From assembly GCA_018343915.1 (NCBI GenBank), contig JABRWF010000007.1, positions 806,001 through 870,000 of the forward strand: 64,000 nt of DNA, given 5' to 3'. Origin of the DNA: Agroathelia rolfsii (taxonomy: Eukaryota; Basidiomycota; Agaricomycetes; Amylocorticiales; Amylocorticiaceae). Positions 36,956-48,216 of this stretch are shown in pieces. A program made the translations under genes and the position numbers. Numbering within the stretch: the first letter of the stretch is position 1; each line of letters starts with the position of its first letter. The notes under the pieces were generated by a model. It had not been told where the DNA came from, ran no database searches, and worked only from the letters and a program-made list of their open reading frames with translations.

Positions 36956-37537
36956 ATGGCTGCCGGTCTCAAGAGTGTGTTGAATAGGTTGAATCTCACG
37001 ACTATCTCTGATTCCCTCGTAGCTGTCATCCTGTTATCCTTTGTGCTGGCTGTTGGCTTTCTCCTCATCATCCTCTCGTGCGCCCTTTGGCAGAACTGGC
37101 TACCCCTTCTCGTTGGTGCGCAGCTTTTAGCTCTAGATGCTCCTTCCACTTGCTTACCCGTGGCTATAATGTGTTCAGCTCTCACATTTGTCCTTGCGCC
37201 ATTACCAAATGCACTCTTCTCGCATTGCGGCGGAGATGATTTCTCAACCTCTGGTTACGAGGGAAATCCCGCTGTGGACCTCGGCCGATTCATCACCTCG
37301 TGTGTTGTCGTAACTGGGTTTGCCCTTCCCATTGTGCTTGCACATGCGGAAGTCATTCGTGTACCGGCAAGCATCATGTCCATCATTGGCGGAGGGTATG
37401 TTCCACATCCTGCATGTTGTCTGTCGCAATGAGTGTCTCACAGCCATTGTGTTTGATTTTGACTCCGCAGGCTTGTATACGGTACTATTCTTGCGTACAC
37501 TGCCACCTTCAGGCAAGATGAATCCGAGTTCGATTAA
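36956..37537 (+). CDS. VPS55: Vacuolar protein sorting protein VPS55
   Basis: This four-helix endosomal membrane protein acts with VPS68 in endosome-to-vacuole traffic (OB-RGRP/LEPROT family). Three exons (36956-37115, 37179-37395, 37471-37537) give 147 residues. Signatures are VGFLLIILSCALWQNWLPLL, VLAPLPNALFSHC, the loop SGYEGNPAVDLGRFITSCVV, FALPIVLAHAEVI and the C-terminal GGGLVYGTILAYTATFRQDE. The N-terminal lead of about 15 residues is polar. Phases and splice sites are consistent throughout. Confidence 0.95.
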
Positions 37538-39083
37538 TCTTCTATCCTTGTTTTCGACGCATATGTTGCATATCACTGGACGATGGTGTAATATAATGAT
37601 TTTGATGTACAGATATGCTGGAAGGCCGTAGTTGAACACTTCAGGCGGTAATTACTGACTTTTATAGGCGCTATAAGACAATGACTGTACTGGAAGTACA
37701 TATTACTGGAAATCCCGACACTTCAGGCACTTTCTACCTCACAGATATCCTTACTTATTGTGCATAAACGTAGCGATTATTTTATCCACCAAAGTTAACC
37801 TTAACACCTCTGAAGGCGAAATTTCCAGAATCAACTCGAACTGACTTCTGATAATGACATAAGGCGCGCTCGTAGTGTAACTTACTAGCAAGAGGCTGGG
37901 ATTATCATGATACATCCTCGTATCCATGGGGCGGCAAGCCATTCTATGAGGTTATCAATGACCACATGAGATATATCGACGATAAATCTATAGCGCATGT
38001 TTCCAAGCAATTGAGCGGTTTAGTTTTGCATCTGTCGCGCGAAGATATCTCATCTAAAGAAAAGTTAACGCGTACGCTCTCTATTATCCTTTGTTAACAA
38101 GCTCCTGATTATCCTCTCCTGAACGCTCCATCACTAACAAACCTTCTTTCCACCATCATGTTTTAGTATCACAGTTAAATCGTTCCGAACCTGAGCTTCG
38201 CTATTGAGCAGACAGTTATTACCGACGCCTTTCATCTGGTACTGTGGTAAATATCATCTGGGCTAGCAGCAGGGCTGCCTCCACGTGCACTCATTACTTG
38301 CACTGATCAGCTCTTGGGGGTAGCCGTATTCTACTTGCCTCTCTACTACTCCATCATAGATCAAAGGCAAGGTGGAGATGGAGGCGTAGTTGGCAAGAGC
38401 CCTCGCTCCTTCAATTTATTCTCAAAGGGAGAATAACATCGGTCATTCCGCTAGCTGACCAAACCTACCAAGAGTTCGGTTCTCGTTTTCTTGATTTTCC
38501 CATAACCGCCGGTCAACCTCAACCCGGCTCGCAATTTACGAGCAACCGGCCTAGGTCTTCCCACTATTTTGGATTGAGAGCATTCCTAGTATGGCGTGAA
38601 ACTGCCCGGTTGGATTCATGCCTCTCACAATTATGCAAACTGTTCCACCTGATTTCAAAATATTCTTTTTGAGTAAATACACCTATGTGATATTCTTTTG
38701 TCGCCTTCGATATACACATGATGGGAATCTCTCTAGATAAACTTGAACTTCACTTCCGCCGGTATATAAGCACATCGCGGGATTGTTGTAGCATTGGCAG
38801 GCTACATACCCTTTCAAATCCAATCCGGATGATTTGTCATATCCTTGTTCGAAAAGCTATTGGAAATGATCTTGGCTGTGTCACGGTATACAGGGCGGAA
38901 TCAACGTTGATTTTGATATACCATACCCCACCCTCGTTTTGTCGGTGGCGGTGTTGCACGCGGTTTCGTCGCTCACGCATAGTCACACACCACCGTGTAG
39001 TCGGAGTGTATTGTTTTTAGACTCAACAGGACTCTGGTCATCATAAGTCTTAGTGAATTCGTTCTACAATGAGATCATCCCCT
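37538..39083. other. Gene-poor region
   Basis: No coding exon with recognisable similarity on either strand. An open frame at 38718-39020 lacks motifs and has no plausible splice partners. Its boundary at 39083 is the start of a solo LTR. Confidence 0.45.
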
Positions 39084-39258
39084 TGTTAGAATATGTGATC
39101 CATGTGCCGGGTCACATGATTCTGCCTTTATATTTATGGTAGTTTACATTTTTGTTTACTATCCGTTTGACTACGTACAACGATGTACAAGTAGACAAGC
39201 GGAATACAATTCTTTGTGTCGACCGATGCTCATCGTCGTCGCTCGTCGTATTTTCACA
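39084..39258. mobile_element. Solo LTR, copy 2 of the 175-bp family
   Basis: Same length and termini as the copy at 1286-1460 (TGTTAGAATATGTG ... TTTTCACA), with about 8 substitutions between them. It is flanked by a perfect 5-base repeat CCCCT at 39079-39083 and 39259-39263. Different target repeats at the two copies show two independent insertions, not duplication of a larger segment. Same orientation in the window. Confidence 0.85.
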
Positions 39259-40736
39259 CCCCTGGTGAGCGTGACAACGGGGTGACTATGCATGTACCTG
39301 GATGATTTCGCTCCCACATTCTGAATCTCAACTTCCTCCCAGTTGAAGGTATTTTTTTTGTGGCAGTTGATTTCAGGAGACATTAAAAACTTAGAGCCCA
39401 AAGTATAGAGCACTTAGAGTCAAATGATCTTTGTGTAGAACAGTTGAACACATCACGACGAAACCGTATGCAATACCGCCACCGACGAAACGAGGGTGGG
39501 GCATGGTATGGGACATATCTGCTTATAACTCAAGCCTTGCATGATGAATTCCAGGTGGGTAGGTGTTTCGAAAAGGCCATTTACGAGACCTAGAAAAAAA
39601 AGTTCCTGGTTTAACCATGCATTTAGGTATCATAGCCGCGATATAGGTACTCTGCTTACTGCATGCTAGCATATTAACAATTTGATTATTTCTATTACTC
39701 CAGTACTCTAAAATAAATACCGGGAATTTTCTATTTTATTAGCAAGATCATCGACGCTATTATGGGTGCCAGCGCTAATACTTAGGAATTCACCCTACAA
39801 GAGTATCATGAGACTGGGCAAATTTTACCGCATAAGGTTAAACTAGCTCAGCGTGACATAACAGGGACATAATGCAATAATGCAACGACTCGGGCCGACA
39901 CTGGCAGTATCTTCTCTTGCTGTCAGTGTCGTGGATTGCTTTTGACAAGTCAAAAAGCACTTCTTCTTACTCTTTGGGATCTTACTTGAATAGCTCTAAG
40001 CCTTGTCAATGTGGAGCTTTTTATCGCTTTTCTGGTCTCAATCTGTCTTAGGAGTCGATTCTTGTTCGCAACGTTCACTGCCCGTGTTTTATTGTCGAGG
40101 CGTTCAAGTTTTGCTGTTGTTTTAGTTATCTTGTCCTCGCCTATGCACTGCATGTGATGGGACAAACTGACGTTAACAATTGCTTGCTTCTTGTTTTCTC
40201 AACATTTGAACGCAACTCGGCCCCCAAACATCCAACATTATGATACGGGATGGTGCCTGCATTCTGATCTGCTCCATCAGGCTGTCAGATGTGCCAGTGA
40301 GGCTCAGAAGAAGCGGCTCATTGGGTATAGGGCTTCCCCACGGTTATTCGAGTCATCGCCATAGAGATGGGCAAGTATCTAAAGGGGTATTTGACCTACG
40401 CCTTTGATCTGGCCCGGGCTGCAGATGCCTTGTTCCACGTTTTGGCCCGTCCATGGGTTACTAATGCAGCAGCACACTGTATTTGCGGTAGTACCTCCGT
40501 CTTGAAAGTTTCTGCTCAATCCATATTGTTATGTGTGGGATGCATGAGCTTGATGTCATACAAAAAGGTAAAGATGGGGCCATGAGGTATTTTTACAACC
40601 ACTACAGAATGTATTCATGTTTGACATTTATTAAGATCACAGCCCGGTTCATATGCAGAACGTGATTTGAATGTAAGACACGCCGTGCGCATACGGTGCC
40701 ACTGATGCTTAGATGTAATCACCATGGCTAATGAGG
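39259..40736. other. Gene-poor region upstream of the cupredoxin gene
   Basis: Short open frames at 39950-40165 (minus) and 40367-40585 (plus) have no recognisable similarity. A T-rich stretch lies near 39349-39360. No tRNA-like or repeat structure seen. Confidence 0.4.
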
Positions 40737-40743
40737 TATAAAT
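40737..40743 (+). promoter_or_regulatory. TATA box of the double-cupredoxin gene
   Basis: TATAAAT lies 47 bases before the ATG at 40790. It overlaps an earlier in-frame ATG at 40742. Transcription starting about 30 bases downstream of the TATA box would exclude that upstream ATG, which supports 40790 as the start and MFSRSAWIFSAFPAALAA as the signal peptide. Confidence 0.55.
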
Positions 40744-40789
40744 GCCTCGCACAAATGCCTTAAGCACCCCACGTTCCCTCGTCTTCTCG

Positions 40790-42390
40790 ATGTTTTCTCG
40801 CAGCGCCTGGATATTTTCCGCTTTCCCAGCCGCTCTGGCTGCCACAATCGATGTAGCCGTTGGCTTGAATGGAACTCTTACATATACGCCCTCAAATATC
40901 ACGGCAAATGTTGGGGATGTTGTAAACCTCATATTGTCAGCCCCGTGGAATATTCAACGTTCATGTCATAGTAATATCTGACAAAATCCTGTATAGCCAT
41001 CCAAAAAACCATACTGCTACCCAGGTATCTTTCGCTGAACCGTGTGTTCCGCTCTCAGGAGGAATTGACTCGGGTTTGTAAGTGTACTTAGGTGTGAGAA
41101 TAAGTGTTCCAGTAACTCTGGCCTCATGGTTTCTTAGTGTGCCAGTCGCTTCAGAAAATAGTTCATTACCCTCTTTTCAGTTCACCGTAAACGACACCAA
41201 TCCTATCTGTTCGTCTCTCTTCTCTAACAAAATCATTTGCTCGTCCAATCAATCATTCTTGCTCACTCAGGGGTATCATGCCAACAAACTGGCCACTGCG
41301 GCAAAGGAATGGTGTTCTCTGTGAACGCACCTCCTGATCCTGCCGCAAACTCTTTTGATGCGTTCAGGGCCAAGGCTATTCAGATCAATGGAACTACCAA
41401 CGCAACGTCTACTACCTCATCGAGCGCTTCCACCTTCACACCGCCGCCGCCCCAGTCTGTTGTTACGGTGACTGCTACCGTTACGCTTGGCACATCAACT
41501 TGGACGACTACATATGGAAGCTACGAAGGCACACCTCGTATGTTCATTCATTCAAATAGCTGTGGGCTCTTTTCTAATAGACCATAAAACTACTTAGCCC
41601 CTACTCCGGCTGCTGCTCCTCAAAACCACCTTGTGATCGTCGGTGATGATAATAAGCTCGTGTTTAACCCATCCAACGTCTCTGCCTCGATCGGTGATAC
41701 CATCACGTTCCAATTCCGCCCAAAGAACCATACGTACGATTATAATGAACTTAAAAATAGCATATCCTTTATCTAACTCGACTGCAGTGTCACTCAGTCC
41801 AGCTTCGAAGATCCCTGTGTTTCTCTTACGGACACCTCTACCACTGGACAAGTCGGTTTTGACTCTGGATTGTTCGTCTTTCCTTTCCTTTACATTTGTT
41901 TGTGAAATATACGCACATCTCTCATGATTATTTATAGCAATCCAGTTAGCACCAATGCTACAACGTTCCCAACCTTTAACATTACTATCAACGATGTGAG
42001 CCTTTTGAGTAGATCCTCGCTGATCCTTTCTCACACATTTGACTGTCTAGACCGCGCCTGTCTGGGTATACTGTCGTCAGGTAAGGCAAACCTATTGTAT
42101 CTCATAGCGCCTGATCTAACATTGTTCTTTAGACTGGGCACTGTGGCCAGGGCATGGTGTTTGCTGCCAACGCTGTAGCAGACGGTCCGAACAACTTTGC
42201 GGCTTTCCAACAACTCGCGAAGCAATTGAACGGCACATCAACCAGTCCCTCTACCACCTCAACTGCATCTGCATCTGCCAGTTCTGGTAGCTCTGGGTCC
42301 AAGTCCTCAGCCCCTATGACGGCAACGATCTCTACTAGTTTCGTCGTTGCCTTCGGATTTGTTGTTGCCGTATTCAGTTTAACAGCCTAG
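40790..42390 (+). CDS. Secreted/GPI-type protein with two cupredoxin domains
   Basis: This is an extracellular serine-rich copper-binding protein. Ten exons (40790-40935, 40997-41077, 41138-41208, 41271-41537, 41598-41733, 41788-41871, 41938-41995, 42051-42080, 42133-42390, phases consistent) give 376 residues. It opens with a signal peptide (MFSRSAWIFSAFPAALAA). Domain 1 runs from TIDVAVGLNGTLTYTPSNIT to WVSCQQTGHCGKGM; domain 2 runs from HLVIVGDDNKLVFNPSNVSA to WVYCRQTGHCGQGM. Each has the type-1 copper set: His in KNHT, then Cys, His and Met in C-x4-H-x4-M. A Ser/Thr/Pro linker separates them. The tail is a Ser-rich stretch followed by a hydrophobic end (FVVAFGFVVAVFSLTA), typical of GPI attachment. 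A cell-surface role is likely; electron transfer is unproven. Confidence 0.88.
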
Positions 42391-43082
42391 AAAGTATTGT
42401 TGTTGCTCTAACGTCCCACTTATGTATTGTTCCAGTATATTTTCGTCCTTAATTCTATTAAATTTGATATGATACGAGCGGGTTCCAACTGTCGTTAGTG
42501 ACGTAGCCTTCGAACTATCCAAGGTTGAGCACAACGTTGAGCTATTTGTTGAGAAAATTTTGTAACGCCGAAGCCAAAATGGAATATGCGGGAATTATAC
42601 TACGTATAACCGGTTTTGGACTATGCGTCCATTTCGCCTAGCTTAAAAAGGTGCTTATAACCCTTGTTTCTGGGAAAATGTTACCCCAGCTCAGACTGTT
42701 CCACGAGTTTCAGTCACATCCGTTACAAATTTATCGCAGGTATGTATACCTTCACAAGATCGTTGCCTGCTGCTGCGGGTATGAAGTGGGGCTGTCGTGG
42801 ATCGGCTGTACATAGAAAGCTTTTTTTTGCGTTATTAACTGGCTTACTGGTAAAGGGAGTACGATGATAAACACTTTAGTTGGCATTGATAATCTCGTCA
42901 TTACATTATGTAACTACAAATATCGGCGAACCCACCAGGGCGACTGTGGGTTCAGGGATATGCCGATGGCACACCACGATTATCGGTTGTCCCACTTCCA
43001 CCTATTTGTAGCAGAGTCTCTGAGACAGCCAGGTCATCAAACTCGAATCGCACACTCGCAATCAACTTAATAGTATATCAAC
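42391..43082. other. Intergenic region
   Basis: This lies between the cupredoxin gene and the reductase gene. Open frames at 42664-42867 and 42864-43070 show no family features. A TATA-like cttataa stretch near 42655 is too far upstream to assign. Nothing else recognised. Confidence 0.4.
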
Positions 43083-44444
43083 ATGCCCGCTGTCCAGCCT
43101 TCAAAATCAAACCTCATTCTTGTCACGGGTGGATCCGGTTATATCGCCAGCCATGTGTACGTGGATAACATGCGCAAGCTTATAATTTAAACGTTTATCT
43201 AATCTGTCCGTATGGATTTAGCGTCCTGCGTCTTTTGCAGGAAGGATTTAGTGTCCGTACGACCGTTCGATCTGCAGATAAGGGCGAATATCTTGCCAAA
43301 CTCTTCGGAGATAAAGGCTTCTCGAACGAGTTTTCCTACCTTGTCGTCGAGGACATTGAGACTGAAGGTGCTCACGATGAAGCCGTCAAGGGCGTTGTGG
43401 GGATTGCGCATACAGCCAGTCCCTTCCACTTCAGTATGTGCTATAATATATATCTAGATGAGCCGACTCGATGACGCATATGTTCATGAATGGTAGAGGT
43501 AACCGACGTCTATAAGGATCTCATCAATCCGGCCGTAAAAGGGACACAGGGATTGCTCAAATCGGCACATGTGCATGCTAAGGATGTCAAGCGTGTTGTC
43601 ATCACTTCGTCTTTTGCTGCGATTGTTGAGCCCAAACCTGGCAAAGAGCCTTATGTGTTCACCGAAGAAGACTGGGTATGTGTAGCTTTTACACTTGAAA
43701 TTCAAATCTGGTGCTGATCTATGTGTACGAAGAACACATTCTCGGCCAAGCAAGTTGAGGAGAAGGGAAACAATACGCCTGCAATGGAAGCCTATCGTGC
43801 AAGTAAAACTCTCGCAGAACGCTCAGCCTGGGACTTTGTTGATCAGAGTGAGATTATTTACACCATGTCAGGTATATAAGGCCTTGCTCATCTGTTTGAT
43901 CAAGATAAACCATCTTTTGATATCGCGACTGTCAACCCACCATTTGTATTTGGACCCATTATCCATCAGGTTTCTTCGAGGGATAAACTCAACACATCGG
44001 TAGCTATTTTCGACGCCTTTGTCAATGGAGAGAAGTCGGAGAAGGACCTGTCTACATATGTTGGTAACTGGATCGACGTTCGGGACGTAGCCGAGGTCCA
44101 TGTTCAAGCTTTGATTCAAGAGCATGCTGGTGGTCAACGTTGGGGTCCATCAGTCGGTCCCATATATTGGCAAGGTAAGCCAGATTCATACGTCAGACAT
44201 ATTCTGTTCAACTTAGTCATATCGATCGATAGACGTTGTTGATCCTCTCTTTGATCTTCCAACACCCCCGGAAAAGATCCCGAGAGGCGTCAAAGGCGCA
44301 GGACGCGAACTCGCCAAAACGGCTCCCATCTTCAATGGCTCCAAAGTTGAAACGAAACTAGGTATCAAATATCGTTCCCTCACAACCTGCACTGTAGACA
44401 TGTACAACAGTGTGCTAGAGTATGCTGACAAGATTTGGAAGTGA
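43083..44444 (+). CDS. NAD(P)-dependent reductase, GRE2/dihydroflavonol-reductase-like
   Basis: This extended short-chain dehydrogenase probably reduces an aldehyde or ketone with NADPH; the substrate is not predictable. The N-terminus has the dinucleotide motif LVTGGSGYIASHV, followed after a small intron by VLRLLQEGFSVRTTVRSADK. Next come GIAHTASPFHF, VKRVVITSSFAAIVEP with the catalytic Ser region, and EAYRASKTLAERSAWDF with the catalytic Tyr-x-x-x-Lys. The substrate-side blocks are ATVNPPFVFGPIIHQ and GNWIDVRDVAEVHVQALI. The C-terminus runs through PRGVKGAGRELAKTAPIF and YRSLTTCTVDMYNSVLEYAD to the stop at 44444. It lies back-to-back with the DNA2-like gene (155 bases between stops) and about 5.6 kb from the acyltransferase array. 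Confidence 0.88.
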
Positions 44445-44599
44445 ATTACATAAAAGCCTAATAGGCTGGGTATCATGTATAGGGTGTCGATGTATACATG
44501 AACAATGTAATTATATGAAAACCCGAGTATAAATAATAATACTGTGTGAGAAAATCTGGAAAAGAGAACTGATTATTGTTACGGTACATTGGAATTATC

Positions 44600-47500
44600 T
44601 CATGAAGGAGGTGATACTAGTGATGTGTAATCAAAATCAGATTTTGGTCCTGGATGTACCACAAGATTTGGATAGTGTTGTGCAAGATGGTAAAACATTG
44701 TGCCAATATAGTCCATCTGACGCAAGTTGGGGTCCGGTTTTAACTTGAGAAACGTATCAACTGATAATAAGGATAATAAGCGCTTTGTCCACACGTACAC
44801 TGAACGGTAAGCCATCTCCAATCAAAATAGAGCGATCTGCAAACCTCATCGTACTCAAGCATGCCGGCAGTGGAATACGTGATGCACCTAATATTATGCA
44901 CCAGTCGAATTTCTGACCAAGGTCCTCGAGTCTGAAATCAACAAGCAAGAAATTACAATTGGTATGCATACCAGACATAAAGAGTACTAGAGTACTGACA
45001 AGGTCGTCGAGTAGCAAGTTGCGGCCGCAATTTTACATTCTCTGACCAGTTTTGAAATAAGTGGTAGTGGTTTCGTCTTGAGAACAAACCTCCGGATTTT
45101 TGAATGAACCTGTTCAGGGGAATATTGTTAGCATTTAATATCAAGTGATCCAGTGTTCAAGGTGTCTACTTTTGACGGGCTCCCCAATCTGACAATGTCT
45201 TTCATAGGCATCTGCATAAGTAAGAGCGCGTCGATTGTTTCGTGGTTTGCACCAATAAGGAGAATATTTTGACCCATCTCGATAATGGAATGGATGAGTG
45301 TATACGCGATTTTGGCTTCGTCGCCAGCCCTTCGGATTTGCAACAATACATAGTCTTGTGCGCTGAGTACCCGTTCTATAGCTTGTTGGAGCGAAGAATC
45401 GAGTTCTGGATCGACGGCCCGGATTGCTTTAGTTAATGGTTTATCAGGCCCTTGAGGAAGGTATCTCGGCTCCGAAAGGTATACTACGAGTCGTCGGAGC
45501 CGTTCATCTTGGCTATCAGTTGAAGATAACTGACGTAGAAGATGGTTTCGCAGAGAAGCAAGATCCAAAAAGGTATCCTCTATATCAATTCGATAAACCC
45601 AGATATCAGGATGTCCGTCCAAGGACTGAAATCCACGCAAGTCGCGACGTGGAAGGCATTGATCGACACGGATGAGGATCGAGTCAGGGTCCAGTGAAAT
45701 AACAAAACCAATTGCGACAGCGACGTGACGTCCACTTGAAACTACTATAGCTGATCCATAAGATAACTGCCCAGCCTCGGTGAGGGGATTGGTTTTGGGG
45801 TTCGATGCACTCCGCCTGAGTAGATATTCGTATTTGTAAAGTCTACTTGGACTCAAATTGTTGTTGACGTAGGATGAGTCAATCACCATGTCGGACAGGC
45901 ATGTGCCGTACATCTCGCGCTCGGCAGCAGGAACAGTCCAAATTTCGAAATTACGGTTATCTTTAATCATCCCAATTTCTTGAGCATGTAATATCCGGTC
46001 ATACATCTTGAAAAAGTTGTAATCGATATGAGTAGGGCTAAGGGGCCACCTTGCAGAGGTAGTACTATCTTGAAGCTGTTCACGTGCACTGATGTCTCCT
46101 TCGTAAATCTAAGCCTTGGTTAGAGGGGTCACCAAAGAACTAAGAGAACTTACCCTTGCATAAAGCAAACATAGATCTTTACGAAAACAAACTTTGCGTT
46201 TTTCCGAATCCCAGGAAACCTGCGGTAAGCGCGATGCGACATCCTCGATGTCGATATTACCAAAATTTTGTTTCCTAGCATGAAAAGCAAGAAGATTACG
46301 CATGATGAAAATATCCCTGATTTCATTTTGGCTCCATCCAACCGTTTGTAACGCATCTGGTGCGTCAAGGAAATAGAGGAATCCCTTGCCAACAGGCATA
46401 CTGTATTTTTCGGCTGTAAGCAAGCCAAGAAGTAGGACGTGAGCACGATCAGCAAGTGATGGCCCTGTGAAGGACGCGTCCCATCTCTTAGGTACGCGGG
46501 AATACTTAATGCTCAATGGGACAACGAATGACGATCCGTCTTGAATTGCACGTATAGATGAATCTAACCTCCCGGTGAGGCCATAACGTGGGGACCAAAG
46601 AAATTCTTCTTTGGCGAGTGCATCAAGGCCTTGCTAAGTACATTCTCTCAGCTCTAGCAGACAATGGGAAGACTTGGGGGTTTACCAGTTTTTGACGAAT
46701 TGCCTTTTCGAAATCCAAAATGACAGTGATAGATGGTAGCAGCCTCTTATGGATATCCTTCAAATCGTTTCCGTGTCTGACTAATGCGGTGGTATTCATC
46801 CGCAGGACATCGAATATTTTTTTCGAGATCCAGTTTTCATCCCAGCAAGACTCTTGTAAGCATGCAAGAATGACAACTCGGATTATATTCAGTGACAGGA
46901 TTTGGAAATAGGAGCTTGATATATTTTGACGCGCTTCGAGACTCGGCCGTTTGAAAGGGGCAACAAAGTTATCAAGGACAGCTTTCCGCCGACAATAAGC
47001 TGCTCCTGCAACCTTATGGATAGGAATAAGGTCATCCGGATGAAGTATTATCATTTTCATATCCTTTTCCGTGACGTGAATTGTCCAGGCCGAGTCGGCC
47101 ATGGTGAAATGACCGATGACATTGATAATATCGTCTTATTTGGACATCAGCATAAATACCAACAGCAGCATACATTACTTACTTGGAGCGATTCCAACTT
47201 CCCGAGCCCATTGATTGTACAAATATACATATCTGAGGGGTTCGTCTTCTCCGCTTCCGCAGGCTCGCACGGCCAAGACCTGATACGAATCTTACTAAGC
47301 AAAAATCAGAAAGCGTAATGAATCTACCTGGATATTCCCATTTTCTCGAGAGGAGACCGATTCCACGGTGCATCTAGTGGAAGGCAAAAGATGCAAGTAA
47401 TTCATAGACGCAGCTAAGTTAAATTTTGAGCTAAACAAACGAAAACTGGTGGATGAATACTTACAGGATCGTACATGCACATCGTCTTGGGAAGGTATTT

Positions 47501-48216
47501 TTTTTATCTTCTTATCCAATAGTTGTAGATGTGCACCGTCATCTGGTTCATTCTTCGCTCCTTGCTTGATTCCTGCATGTGCCCATTATTCGACTAGGCT
47601 GTTATGTAAATGCCAGTGGGTGTACGTACTATCCTTTACTTTCCCAAGCAAATCCTGGCGGTCGTCGATATCAAATTCCACCTTGATGTGGGACGCGGTT
47701 TCTGAATGTACTACCAATGTGATATTTTAGATCGGAGTAGTTCAAATGTAAAGGAAATTGATGATAGATAGTACTACTTTGTGCACTTGAAGCATTGGGA
47801 CGGGATAATATGAAGTCATGATTGATTTTAATACGCTTGTTTCTATGTTGCTGCATAGGCTGTGAATATCCAATGAAAGTGCCAATGAAGATATTAAGTA
47901 ATGTACATCAGAATCAGTTTCGCTGCGGCTGTTCTCATGATACTCGGAATCTGTTTCTGGTGAAGAAGGCAATTCGTCGAAGAAATTCTCGTCAAGACCG
48001 GCCAAGAGTTCAGAGTACTGGCTACTCTGAAGGGTATCGACCTATTATGCAGGTGTCATTTCCATTGTCATTGTGATGAACTCATCAAACATGCCACAAT
48101 CAAGGACATACCGTAAGTTGTGAGCTGGATGGCGGGGGACTCGGAGTTGGAGACGGAGAATCCCATATAGATTGATCCAGCCCGCTCGTTAGAGTAATTA
48201 TTTCATCAAGACTCAT
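44600..48216 (-). CDS. DNA2-related protein with lost catalytic motifs
   Basis: This multi-exon gene is homologous to the DNA2 nuclease-helicase, which processes Okazaki flaps and DNA ends. In order: an acidic N-terminus (MSLDEIITLTSGLDQSIWD, GLDENFFDELPSSPE); VAGAAYCRRKAVLDNFVAP, matching the first Fe-S cysteine block of the nuclease; WSPRYGLTGRLDSSI with the nuclease Asp; and LSIKYSRVP where the family has the Glu-x-Lys site (Glu replaced by Ser, Lys kept). Then come the RIDIEDTFLDLASLRNHLLRQ and VVYLSEPRY blocks and AIERVLSAQDYVLL. Walker A is replaced by QIRRAGDEAK (45311-45340). Walker B reads CIILGAS where DNA2 has the DEAS box, and motif III reads IGDGLPF instead of GDHxQLPP. The protein ends about 50 residues later with SPPS, so motifs IV-VI are absent. 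Frames and GT-AG splice sites remain usable over 3.6 kb. A non-enzymatic paralogue or a recent pseudogene; I cannot tell which. Confidence 0.75.

Noticed and set aside
38718..39020. 100-codon open frame in the gene-poor region
   Set aside because: No motif, no splice partners, and composition like the surrounding spacer.
40367..40585. 72-codon plus-strand open frame
   Set aside because: No recognisable family and no continuation.
40742..40789. Upstream in-frame ATG of the cupredoxin gene
   Set aside because: It overlaps a TATA box; the later ATG gives a clean signal peptide.
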